The translations under genes were made by a program, and so were the position numbers. A stretch of 64,000 nt of DNA from Marimonas arenosa (GTDB lineage: Bacteria > Pseudomonadota > Alphaproteobacteria > Rhodobacterales > Rhodobacteraceae): assembly GCF_030848945.1 (NCBI RefSeq), contig NZ_JANHAX010000003.1, positions 124,001-188,000 of the forward strand. The letters are read 5' to 3'. Of this stretch, positions 57,641 through 64,000 are shown one piece after another. The notes beneath the pieces are model-generated. The model worked only from the letters and a program-made list of their open reading frames with translations, was not told the DNA's origin and searched no databases. Each line of letters starts with the position of its first letter. Position 1 is the first letter of the stretch.

Positions 57641-57679
57641 TGCCTCAAGATCGGGGTCGTTGACGCCCCGTTTGAGGCA
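57641..57679 (-). promoter_or_regulatory. Hairpin that sequesters the dapC-like ribosome-binding site
   Basis: In the mRNA TGCCTCAA pairs with TTGAGGCA (eight pairs), enclosing a second stem CGGGG/CCCCG and a small loop. The GAGG of the right arm lies 4 nt before the first ATG and 10 nt before the second. Folding would hide the ribosome-binding site. It may be a temperature- or ligand-dependent switch, or a DNA operator; the structure is seen, the role is inferred. Confidence 0.55.
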
Positions 57680-57709
57680 AAACTACCCAAGCCCCAGTGC
57701 TTCGTCCAG

Positions 57710-57733
57710 AAAAAGAGACGCGATTCGCGAGGG
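57710..57733 (-). terminator. Possible intrinsic terminator after the amidase gene
   Basis: On the minus strand CGCG-AAT-CGCG is followed by TCTCTTTTTC. The stem is short (about 4-5 bp) but the T-rich tail is convincing, and it lies about 30 nt beyond the amidase stop. Confidence 0.45.
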
Positions 57734-57758
57734 TTGTGGCAATTTGGACGCGCGGGTG

Positions 57759-59096
57759 TCAGGTGGTTGCGAGTGCCGGCTCGCAGGCCGCGGCGACGCG
57801 CAGGAGCGCCTCTTCACCGAAGGGTTTTCCCATCAGGATGACGCCGCAGGAGGGATGCCCCGCAACCGGCAAGGTGATGGCTGAAAGGCCCAGCACGTTA
57901 CCGATGCGGGTGTTGCGCAGGGTAAGCAGGTTTTCCGAGACATAATAGTCGTGGTCGCTGATCAGTCGGTCGAGCCTGGGCGGCAGGTTCGGGGCCGAGG
58001 GGATGACGACGGCATCGTAACCGGCGACGCGGGCGGTCCAGCTCTCGCGGCAGGCATCGAGCCGGTGCCAGGCGCGCACGAAATCCGGGCCGGAATGCTG
58101 GGCCCCGGCGCGGAACCGTTCGAGGATTTCGTGGAACATCTTGTCGGGGGCGGCCTCGATCACCTCTTGCCAGGTACCGTAGGCCTCGGACGTGAAGGCC
58201 ACCGGGGATTGCGCCAGCGCCGTGGCGACCTCGGGGGCGTCGAAGGGTTCCAGCGTGACGCCTACGTCGGCGAGGCGCGCGAGGGCGTCCCTATAGGCGG
58301 CTTCGGGGGCATCGCGCAGGTCGCCGGGCGCGACCGTTTGCAAAACGCCGATGCGCAGGCCCTTGGCCTGCACGCCATTGAGATCGACGGCACGCGAACC
58401 CTCCAGCGCGGCGAGCATCAGTGCCGCATCCTCGACCGTGCGGCAGAGTGGGCCCACCGTGTCGAACCGGGCACAGAGTGGCACAACGCCCTTGAGCGAA
58501 AGCCGGCCGGTGGTGGTCTTGAGGCCGACGAGATCGTTCCAAGCGCTGGGAATGCGTACCGAGCCACCGGTATCCGAACCGATGCCGCAGGGCGCGAGCC
58601 CGAAGGCGACCGAGGCCGCGGCGCCGGAGGACGACCCGCCAGGCACGGCGTCCGCATCGTTGACGCAGGGTGGTGTTTCGGTCACCGGGTTGTAGCCCAG
58701 CCCGGAAAACGCCAGTTCCGACATATGGGTCTTGCCGAGGCAGACGGTACCGGCAAGGGTGGCGTTCTTCAGCACCGGCGCGTCGTCCTCCGGGACTCGG
58801 CCTTCGAGCAGGGCCGAGCCCGCTTCGGTGGCGATGCCGGCGGTGTCGAACAGGTCTTTCCAGCTGACCGGCACGCCGTCGAGAAGCCCGCGCCTGTAGC
58901 CGGAACGGGCCCGTTTCGAGGCGGCTTCGGCTTCGGTCAGCGCGCGGTCCTCGGTCAGGCGGACATAGATTCGGTCCTTGAGCGCATGCGCATTGATGGC
59001 GTCGAGATAGGTTTCGGTCAGCTCGAGCGGGTCGATCTCTCCCGCGCCGATACCGCGGCCCAGATCGCCCATGTTCATCCACAGCCAGTCCTTCAT
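57759..59096 (-). CDS. Amidase signature family enzyme
   Basis: The 445-residue hydrolase has the Ser-cisSer-Lys triad: Lys in VSWKDLFDTAG, cis-Ser in GGSSSGAAASVA and the nucleophile in GSDTGGSVRIPSAW. The start ATG 59096 reads MKDWLWMNMGDLGRGIGAGE. The substrate (amide, aryl-malonamide or glutaminyl-type) is unknown. The copy 5 AGTATTT element lies in its 5' region. Confidence 0.92.
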   Translation of the reverse strand: MKDWLWMNMGDLGRGIGAGEIDPLELTETYLDAINAHALKDRIYVRLTEDRALTEAEAASKRARSGYRRGLLDGVPVSWKDLFDTAGIATEAGSALLEGRVPEDDAPVLKNATLAGTVCLGKTHMSELAFSGLGYNPVTETPPCVNDADAVPGGSSSGAAASVAFGLAPCGIGSDTGGSVRIPSAWNDLVGLKTTTGRLSLKGVVPLCARFDTVGPLCRTVEDAALMLAALEGSRAVDLNGVQAKGLRIGVLQTVAPGDLRDAPEAAYRDALARLADVGVTLEPFDAPEVATALAQSPVAFTSEAYGTWQEVIEAAPDKMFHEILERFRAGAQHSGPDFVRAWHRLDACRESWTARVAGYDAVVIPSAPNLPPRLDRLISDHDYYVSENLLTLRNTRIGNVLGLSAITLPVAGHPSCGVILMGKPFGEEALLRVAAACEPALATT

Positions 59097-59107
59097 GGCG
59101 CCCGCCC

Positions 59108-59144
59108 TTTCATCTTGCCGCAAATACTCCCGCCGGAGGCTCCC
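59108..59144 (-). repeat. Hairpin plus AGTATTT...AAGATGAA intergenic element, copy 5
   Basis: On the minus strand CCTCCGGCGGGAG-type sequence (59137-59124) forms a hairpin, then AGTATTT and AAGATGAAA ending at 59108. Unlike copies 1-4 it lies upstream of a gene in its own direction, about 12 nt before the amidase start. Confidence 0.55.
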
Positions 59145-59220
59145 ACCCCGGCCGCTTGCGCCCACGCTAGCGGCGATGTGCGGCATGGACAATCCCGTCA
59201 CGATCGCCTTTATGAGGCTC

Positions 59221-60432
59221 ATGACATTCGACAGCGATATCCTGATCGTCGGCGGGGGGCTGAATGGCCCGGCGCTGGCTCTGCCGCTGGCGCAGAAGGG
59301 GTTCAGTGTCACGGTAATCGACGCGCTGTCCGAGACGGTACGGAAGAACGCGGCTTTCGACGGCCGGGCTTATGCGTTGGCGCTGGCCTCGAAACGCCTG
59401 CTCGAGCGGATCGGCATCTGGGCGCGGGTTGCAGAGCACAGCCAGCCGATGCTGGAGATCAAGGCCAGCGACGGGCGCGCGGGCCAAGGGCCGGCGCCGT
59501 TCTTTCTCCATTTCGATGCCGCCGAGATCGAGGAAGGGCCGATGGGCTTCATGCTCGAGGACAGGTTCCTGCGGCGGGCCTTCCTGGAGGCGATGGCGGG
59601 CGAGCCCCGGATTGCCCAGGTGGAGGACCGGGTCGAGGCGCAGGAGGTGGATGCGAGCGGGGTGACGCTGACGCTGGCGTCGGGGAAAACCCTGCGCGGG
59701 CGGCTTCTTGTGGGGTGCGACGGGCGGCAGTCCGGCACCGCATCACGGGCCGGGATCAAGCGGACAGGCTGGGATTACGGTCAGACCGCGCTGGTCTGCG
59801 CCATTGAACACGAGCGGCCGCATCACGGCATTGCGCATCAATTCTTCATGCCGCACGGGCCGCTGGCGATTCTGCCCTTGCCGGGGAACGTCAGCTCGAT
59901 CGTCTGGTCGGAGACACATGACGTCGCGGCCGAGATCAACGCGCTCAGCGATGCCGACTACCTCGAAGTGCTGCGGCCGCGCTTCGGCGATTTTCTGGGC
60001 GAGATCCGTCTGAAGGGCAAGCGGTTTACCTATCCGCTGAACCTGACCATCGCGCATGCGTTCGTGGCCGATCGTCTGGCGCTGATTGGCGATGCCGCCC
60101 ACGGGATGCATCCCATCGCCGGCCAGGGGCTGAATGCCGGGCTGCGCGATGTCGGCGCGCTGGTGGATGTTCTGGACCACGCCGTGAGGCGGGGAGAGGA
60201 TTTTGCCAGCGCCTCGGTTTTGGCGCGCTACCAGGAATGGCGCCGGTTCGACACGCAGACGCTGGCGATGGCGACGGACCTGACCAATAAGATGTTTTCA
60301 AACGATAATCCCCTGCTGCGGTTGGCGCGGGATTTCGGTATGGGGGTCGTGAATGCCGTGCCGGGTCTGCGCCGCGGCTTCATCCGCGAGGCGGCAGGAC
60401 TGACGGGTGAATTGCCGGAACTTATGCGCTAG
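59221..60432 (+). CDS. UbiH/UbiF-type FAD monooxygenase
   Basis: The 403-residue flavoprotein hydroxylase of ubiquinone synthesis starts at ATG 59221 (MTFDSDILIVGGGLNGPALA); ATG 59212 is an alternative. The FAD site is IVGGGLNGPALALPLA, the DG motif is LLVGCDGRQSGTASRAG, and GDAAHGMHPIAGQGLNAGLR is the second FAD motif of this family. UbiH, UbiF and UbiI homologues cannot be told apart by eye. ubiG, of the same pathway, is 52 kb away. Confidence 0.93.
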   Translation: MTFDSDILIVGGGLNGPALALPLAQKGFSVTVIDALSETVRKNAAFDGRAYALALASKRLLERIGIWARVAEHSQPMLEIKASDGRAGQGPAPFFLHFDAAEIEEGPMGFMLEDRFLRRAFLEAMAGEPRIAQVEDRVEAQEVDASGVTLTLASGKTLRGRLLVGCDGRQSGTASRAGIKRTGWDYGQTALVCAIEHERPHHGIAHQFFMPHGPLAILPLPGNVSSIVWSETHDVAAEINALSDADYLEVLRPRFGDFLGEIRLKGKRFTYPLNLTIAHAFVADRLALIGDAAHGMHPIAGQGLNAGLRDVGALVDVLDHAVRRGEDFASASVLARYQEWRRFDTQTLAMATDLTNKMFSNDNPLLRLARDFGMGVVNAVPGLRRGFIREAAGLTGELPELMR

Positions 60433-60455
60433 ACACGATAGGCGGAGCGCGCACT

Positions 60456-60641
60456 CTAGGGATCCAGGCGGCGCGCCTCATCCACCAGCATCACCGGGAT
60501 ACCATCGCGGATCGGATAGGCGAGACCGGCAGACTTGCTGATCAGTTCCTGCCGGTCGGCGTCGTATTCCAGTGCCCCGTGTGACTGCGGGCAAATCAAG
60601 GCTTCGAGCATGTGGCGGTCGAAGGTCGGTTTGTCGGTCAT
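60456..60641 (-). CDS. Trm112-like small protein
   Basis: The 61-residue product starts at ATG 60641, overlapping the LON-domain gene stop (ATGA). It has [14 protein letters not shown] and [20 protein letters not shown], the pattern of bacterial Trm112/YcaR proteins. Only one Cys is kept of the zinc set, as in many bacterial members. In eukaryotes Trm112 activates methyltransferases; the bacterial role is not settled. Confidence 0.88.
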   Translation of the reverse strand: MTDKPTFDRHMLEALICPQSHGALEYDADRQELISKSAGLAYPIRDGIPVMLVDEARRLDP

Positions 60642-61282
60642 TGGATCAGGTCCTCTCCATCGCCGCCGTGCAAGGTGAATTCGATGAGTGTCACCAGAGT
60701 TTCGCGGCGGGTGCTGAGCGACGGCGCCTCGAGAAGCGCCTGTTTGTCCTCGGGTTCGAACTCCAGCAGTATCGAAAGCGAGTTGATTAAAAGCTCGTCC
60801 TCGGCCTCTTTCAGCGTGTCCCAATCGGTGTTGAGGCCCTTGGCCGAGAAGAAGCGCGACAGCAGCGCCATGAAGCGGCTGCGGTCGAAGCTAGGATCGT
60901 GATCGACCGGGCCGCGGTCCCGCTCGAACCCGTCCCAGCTGACCCGGGCCCGGCGATAGGGGGTGAAGCCGTCGACCTCGTCGAGTACCCGAAAACGCGA
61001 GATACCGGTCAAGGTTATCATGTAACGGCCGTCCTCGGTCTCGGAAAACTGGGTAATGCGGCCGGCGCAGCCAATCGTCATCAACCCATCGCCATCGCCG
61101 CTGGGGCGGTCGTAGGGCTGGACCATTCCAATCAGACGCTCTGGCGTTTTCAGCGCATCGTCGAGCATGGAGAGATAGCGCGGCTCGAAGATGTGTAGCG
61201 GCAAACGCGAGCGCGGCAGCAGCAGCGCGCCTGTCAGGGGAAACACCGGGATGACCTCGGGGAGGTCCTGGGTCATGGTCAT
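60638..61282 (-). CDS. LON N-terminal substrate-binding domain protein
   Basis: This 214-residue protein is an isolated LON N domain ([20 protein letters not shown] then [13 protein letters not shown]) without ATPase or protease parts. Such proteins are common in proteobacteria; the role is unclear. The gene is coupled to the downstream Trm112-like gene and lies 27 bp after the thioredoxin-TPR gene. Confidence 0.93.
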   Translation of the reverse strand: MTMTQDLPEVIPVFPLTGALLLPRSRLPLHIFEPRYLSMLDDALKTPERLIGMVQPYDRPSGDGDGLMTIGCAGRITQFSETEDGRYMITLTGISRFRVLDEVDGFTPYRRARVSWDGFERDRGPVDHDPSFDRSRFMALLSRFFSAKGLNTDWDTLKEAEDELLINSLSILLEFEPEDKQALLEAPSLSTRRETLVTLIEFTLHGGDGEDLIQ

Positions 61283-61309
61283 GGTATGATGATAGCGTGA
61301 AAGACGCGT

Positions 61310-62218
61310 CTACACCAAGATCATCGAGGCGAGCTTGCGGCGGCCAGCCAACGCTACGGGATCCTGCGGTGGCAGTGCCTCGAAAATCGTCAGCAGCTGA
61401 GCCTTGGCCGCGCCGTCGTTCCACTCGCGATCGCGCCGGAACAGGTCAAGCAGCTGATCGACTGCACCCTGGACATCACCATTGGCATGCAGCGCCTGGG
61501 CGAGGTCGAAGCGGGCCTGGTGGTTGTCCGGGTTCGCCTCGACCTGGGCCGCCAACTCGTCCACGGGGCCGGCATTAGCGGCGGCGCGGGCGAGGTCGAG
61601 CTGGGCGTGGGCGGCCTCGATCTCGGGTTTGGAGGCGATGGCGGCAGGCGCGCCGTTGAGGATCGCCTCGGCCTGGTCCAACTCGCCCAGCGCCATGTGC
61701 GCACGGGCCAGCCCGCCATAGGCGGCGGCGTTTTCCGGGTCTTCCTGAAGGATCGCAGCGAAGGTCTGGGCGGCGTCTGCTGCGGCGCCCTGTTCGAGCA
61801 TTTCTTCGGCGGCAGCGACGGCTTCGCCAAGCCCGCCATCCCCGGCCAGCGCGGCAATTTTCTCAACGAAACGATTGACTTCCGAGGCCGGCAGAGCGCC
61901 CTGGAAACCATCGACCGGCTGGCCCTGGTGGAAGGCATAAACCGTGGGGATCGATTGGACCCGCATCTGGCCGGCGATCATCTGGTTTTCATCGACATTG
62001 ACTTTGGCCATGCGGACCTTGCCGCCGGCTTTCTCGACGGCGGCTTCAAGCGCTGGGCCAAGGGTTTTGCACGGCCCGCACCAAGGGGCCCAGAAGTCGA
62101 CGATAACGGGCACCTCTTGCGAAGCGTCGATCACCTCGGCCATGAAATCGGCCTCGGAGACGTCCTTGATCAGATCGCCCGCAGGGGCGGCGTTAGCGTT
62201 TTGTCCGAGTTCGAGCAT
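61310..62218 (-). CDS. Thioredoxin-TPR protein (CnoX/YbbN-like)
   Basis: The 302-residue product starts at ATG 62218. The thioredoxin domain (about 18-115) has an intact WCGPC site (Cys47/Cys50) and a cis-Pro in QSIPTVYAF. The C-terminal part (about 125-302) has TPR-like helices. E. coli CnoX lacks the redox pair and acts as a chaperone with GroEL; here the redox pair is retained, so a redox function is likely as well. Confidence 0.92.
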   Translation of the reverse strand: MLELGQNANAAPAGDLIKDVSEADFMAEVIDASQEVPVIVDFWAPWCGPCKTLGPALEAAVEKAGGKVRMAKVNVDENQMIAGQMRVQSIPTVYAFHQGQPVDGFQGALPASEVNRFVEKIAALAGDGGLGEAVAAAEEMLEQGAAADAAQTFAAILQEDPENAAAYGGLARAHMALGELDQAEAILNGAPAAIASKPEIEAAHAQLDLARAAANAGPVDELAAQVEANPDNHQARFDLAQALHANGDVQGAVDQLLDLFRRDREWNDGAAKAQLLTIFEALPPQDPVALAGRRKLASMILV

Positions 62219-62323
62219 AGCAAGCGTCCTTTGAATCGGTTTGCCCCTATATGATGTCATAGGCGCGGAAATAAAAGGTCATCAACGCGCGACAACCTGC
62301 CCGATGCGCCATGGCCCGGCGTG

Positions 62324-62980
62324 CTAGTCCTGCGCACCAATCTTGCGTTCGTGGGGAAAGACGCCTTCGGCGATATAGACCTCTTCGTCGGGCGTGGAGA
62401 CGCGACCGTAGATAGCGTTGCGGTGCGGGTGCCGTCCAAAGCGGCGGATGATCTCGCGCACCCGCCGGGGTTGGTTACCCATCTCGTCATAGCGCTCGGC
62501 CACCGGCCCGGTCATAGATGCGACTTCGCGCTCGGCCAGGGCCACGACGCGGTCCATTCGCTCGAGATGCTCGGGGCCTTCGCAATGGCTCATCGCGATG
62601 AGGTAGAAGTTCTTCTCCCATGGGTGATCGAGCGCATCGTAGTGTCCGTTCTCCAACCCTTCGAGCGCCAGCCGGGTGGCCTTGATATCCTGGGCAAAGG
62701 CGCCCGGCGTGTCGCGCCAGAGCGAGCGTGGAAACTGGTCAAGCACCAGGATAAGCGCCAGCCGGCCGCGCGGCGTTTCGGCCCATGCGTCAAGCAACCC
62801 CTGTGCCCCGGCGCGTGTCAGATCGGCATGGAGATCGAGGATCGCCGCGTCCATACCGCCCTGCATGCGGCTGGTCCAGAAGGCGACGTGATCGTCGCCA
62901 TCGAGCCGGATCAGGCTGTCGGGGAACCAGAAAGACAGGATGTCTTCGGGTGTGGTTTCGGAAACGTTCGCCTGTGTCAT
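62324..62980 (-). CDS. DUF924-family protein
   Basis: The 218-residue protein shows the family's ILSFWFPDSLIRLDG, LALILVLDQFPRSLWRDTPG, HPWEKNFYLIAMSHCEG and RRFGRHPHRNAIYGRVSTPD. The family is all-alpha with TPR-like helices and no known activity. It is flanked by xth and the thioredoxin-TPR gene on the same strand. Confidence 0.93.
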   Translation of the reverse strand: MTQANVSETTPEDILSFWFPDSLIRLDGDDHVAFWTSRMQGGMDAAILDLHADLTRAGAQGLLDAWAETPRGRLALILVLDQFPRSLWRDTPGAFAQDIKATRLALEGLENGHYDALDHPWEKNFYLIAMSHCEGPEHLERMDRVVALAEREVASMTGPVAERYDEMGNQPRRVREIIRRFGRHPHRNAIYGRVSTPDEEVYIAEGVFPHERKIGAQD

Positions 62981-63031
62981 GCCTGGTTTTCCTGTGCGCA
63001 GGACTTCACTCTGACATGGGCCGCCATGCAG

Positions 63032-63820
63032 TCAAAGATCAAACGTCGCAAACACAGGTGCGTGGTCGGAGGGCTTTTCCCAGCCGCGCGCGCCGCGCAG
63101 AATGCGTGAACCGTGCCCTGCATTTGAAATGTCGGGCGTGGCCCAGATGTGATCCAGCCGGCGGCCCTTATCGGCAGCGTCCCAGTCGCGGGCGCGGTAG
63201 GACCACCAGGAATAAAGCTGGCCCTCGGGAATATCCTGGCGCGTGATATCGACCCATTTGCCCGCATCCTGGGTTTCGCCCAGGTGCTCCACCTCGGTCG
63301 GTGTGTGCGATACCACTTTCAAAAGCTGCTTGTGGCTCCACACGTCATCCTCGCGCGGGGCGATGTTGAGATCGCCCACCAGGATAGACTTTTCCGGCCG
63401 CTCGGCATGGAACCAGTCGCGCATCTCGGTCAGGTAATCCAGCTTCTGGCCGAATTTTTCGTTCACTTCACGGTCGGGTTTGTCGCCGCCGGCGGGGACA
63501 TAGAAATTGTGAATCACCACGCCGTTTTCCAGCCGCCCGGCAACATGGCGGGCATGGCCAAGCCCGGCGAAGTCCATGTCTCCGACATCTTCGATCGGCA
63601 GGCGCGAAAGGATCGCGACGCCGTTATAACCTTTTTGCCCCCGGGCGACCATGTGGCCATACCCGAGCGCACGGAACTGCTCCACCGGTATCTTCTCGAC
63701 CGGGCTCTTGCATTCCTGAAGGCACAGGATGTCGGGGCCTTCTTCTTCGAGGAGCTTGCAAACGATGGGCTCGCGAAGTCGGACCGAGTTGATGTTCCAT
63801 GTGGCGAGGGTGAAAGCCAT
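63032..63820 (-). CDS. xth: Exodeoxyribonuclease III (AP endonuclease)
   Basis: The 262-residue metal-dependent DNA repair enzyme has TLATWNINSVRLRE, CLQECKSPVE, GYNGVAILSR, the catalytic GDLNIAPREDDVW and SDHAPVFATF. It cuts DNA at abasic sites in base excision repair. The start ATG 63820 follows GGAGAG. Confidence 0.96.
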   Translation of the reverse strand: MAFTLATWNINSVRLREPIVCKLLEEEGPDILCLQECKSPVEKIPVEQFRALGYGHMVARGQKGYNGVAILSRLPIEDVGDMDFAGLGHARHVAGRLENGVVIHNFYVPAGGDKPDREVNEKFGQKLDYLTEMRDWFHAERPEKSILVGDLNIAPREDDVWSHKQLLKVVSHTPTEVEHLGETQDAGKWVDITRQDIPEGQLYSWWSYRARDWDAADKGRRLDHIWATPDISNAGHGSRILRGARGWEKPSDHAPVFATFDL

Positions 63821-64000
63821 GGGTCTCTCCTGCTGTGGCACGCCGCAGGTGCGGACGGGGTCTCGGGGTCCGGGACAGGTTTGGCGGGCGGCCGCCGACC
63901 TGGCGTGTGGAAGGCATTACGCTTGCCGGTCGACGTGTCTGGATGTTTCGCGGTCCGCTTTATCGCGGGTGCCTGGTGGATGCCAGACACAAAGTCGGCC
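63821..64000. other. Right-edge stretch without a recognised gene
   Basis: No full gene is visible. On the minus strand one frame is open from the edge to a TAA at 63919-63917 (ending DRETSRHVDRQA), which could be the C terminus of a gene beyond the window, but nothing supports this. The xth promoter should lie here. Confidence 0.3.

Noticed and set aside
57951..59807. 618-codon plus-strand frame antisense to the amidase and into the UbiH-type gene
   Set aside because: The amidase triad is on the minus strand; the plus frame has no motif and conflicts with the UbiH reading frame.

Overview
The window is GC-rich, densely packed, ordinary-looking chromosomal DNA from an alphaproteobacterium, most likely a marine Rhodobacterales/Roseobacter-type bacterium. 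The evidence is the rimP-nusA-ylxR-infB order, an Fe-S RumA-type RNA methyltransferase, UbiG and UbiH-type enzymes, paired FAD-GcvT (dimethylglycine/sarcosine dehydrogenase-type) oxidoreductases, and a NavAb-like sodium channel. There is no rRNA, tRNA, CRISPR array, prophage or intact insertion sequence. The assignment to organism is inference; no database was consulted.

Layout. 1-4602: the rimP-nusA-ylxR-infB transcription/translation operon (minus strand; infB runs off the left edge), with a leader that contains a hairpin plus T-run terminator just before rimP, a candidate attenuator. 4603-18255: housekeeping genes: membrane protein, pip, ubiG, MarR regulator, nitrilase-family amidohydrolase, glutaredoxin, comF, NDUFAF5-like methyltransferase, hemH, a cluster of two L,D-transpeptidases around a CAP-domain lipoprotein, an RNA methyltransferase, CCA transferase, two Nudix hydrolases and Hsp33. 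18237-20034: a receiver-SpoIIE phosphatase and an Hpt protein, which may work with the RsbV/RsbW pair at 46982-47843 as a split partner-switching system. 20044-31279: ilvA, argG, a sulfotransferase/class IV aminotransferase pair, exported msrA, a PfkB sugar kinase, maeB and mutS. 31403-38533: HDAC-like deacetylase, a 400-bp gap with a gene remnant, xseB-ispA-dxs (isoprenoid precursors), the sodium channel, an SDR-like epimerase and a RarD permease. 38595-45565: a minus-strand cluster whose genes fit stepwise removal of methyl groups from glycine betaine (betaine/homocysteine methyltransferase, dimethylglycine dehydrogenase, sarcosine dehydrogenase-like enzyme), with a GFA-family protein and an XRE-cupin regulator that has palindromic operator-like sites before its own start. 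45692-63820: thiolase, rsbV-rsbW, GGT, rhodanese, hspQ, AEC carrier, lytic transglycosylase lipoprotein, lolA, an unknown gene, ftsK, a DapC-like aminotransferase, amidase, UbiH-type hydroxylase, Trm112-like protein, LON-domain protein, thioredoxin-TPR protein, DUF924 protein and xth.

The least expected signals are in the gaps. (1) A 57-nt repeat occurs after pip and after argG. Its two copies differ in a codon-like way (substitutions at third and first positions, none at second) and both encode a tryptophan-rich peptide; both are in frame with the stop codon of the gene before them. (2) The nonamer GTTAGAGAC occurs six times between 24,979 and 44,517, in several reading frames and using codons that are rare in GC-rich DNA. 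(3) A hairpin plus AGTATTT...AAGATGAA element recurs in five intergenic places. (4) The ribosome-binding site of the dapC-like gene lies inside a hairpin. None of these was checked against other genomes.
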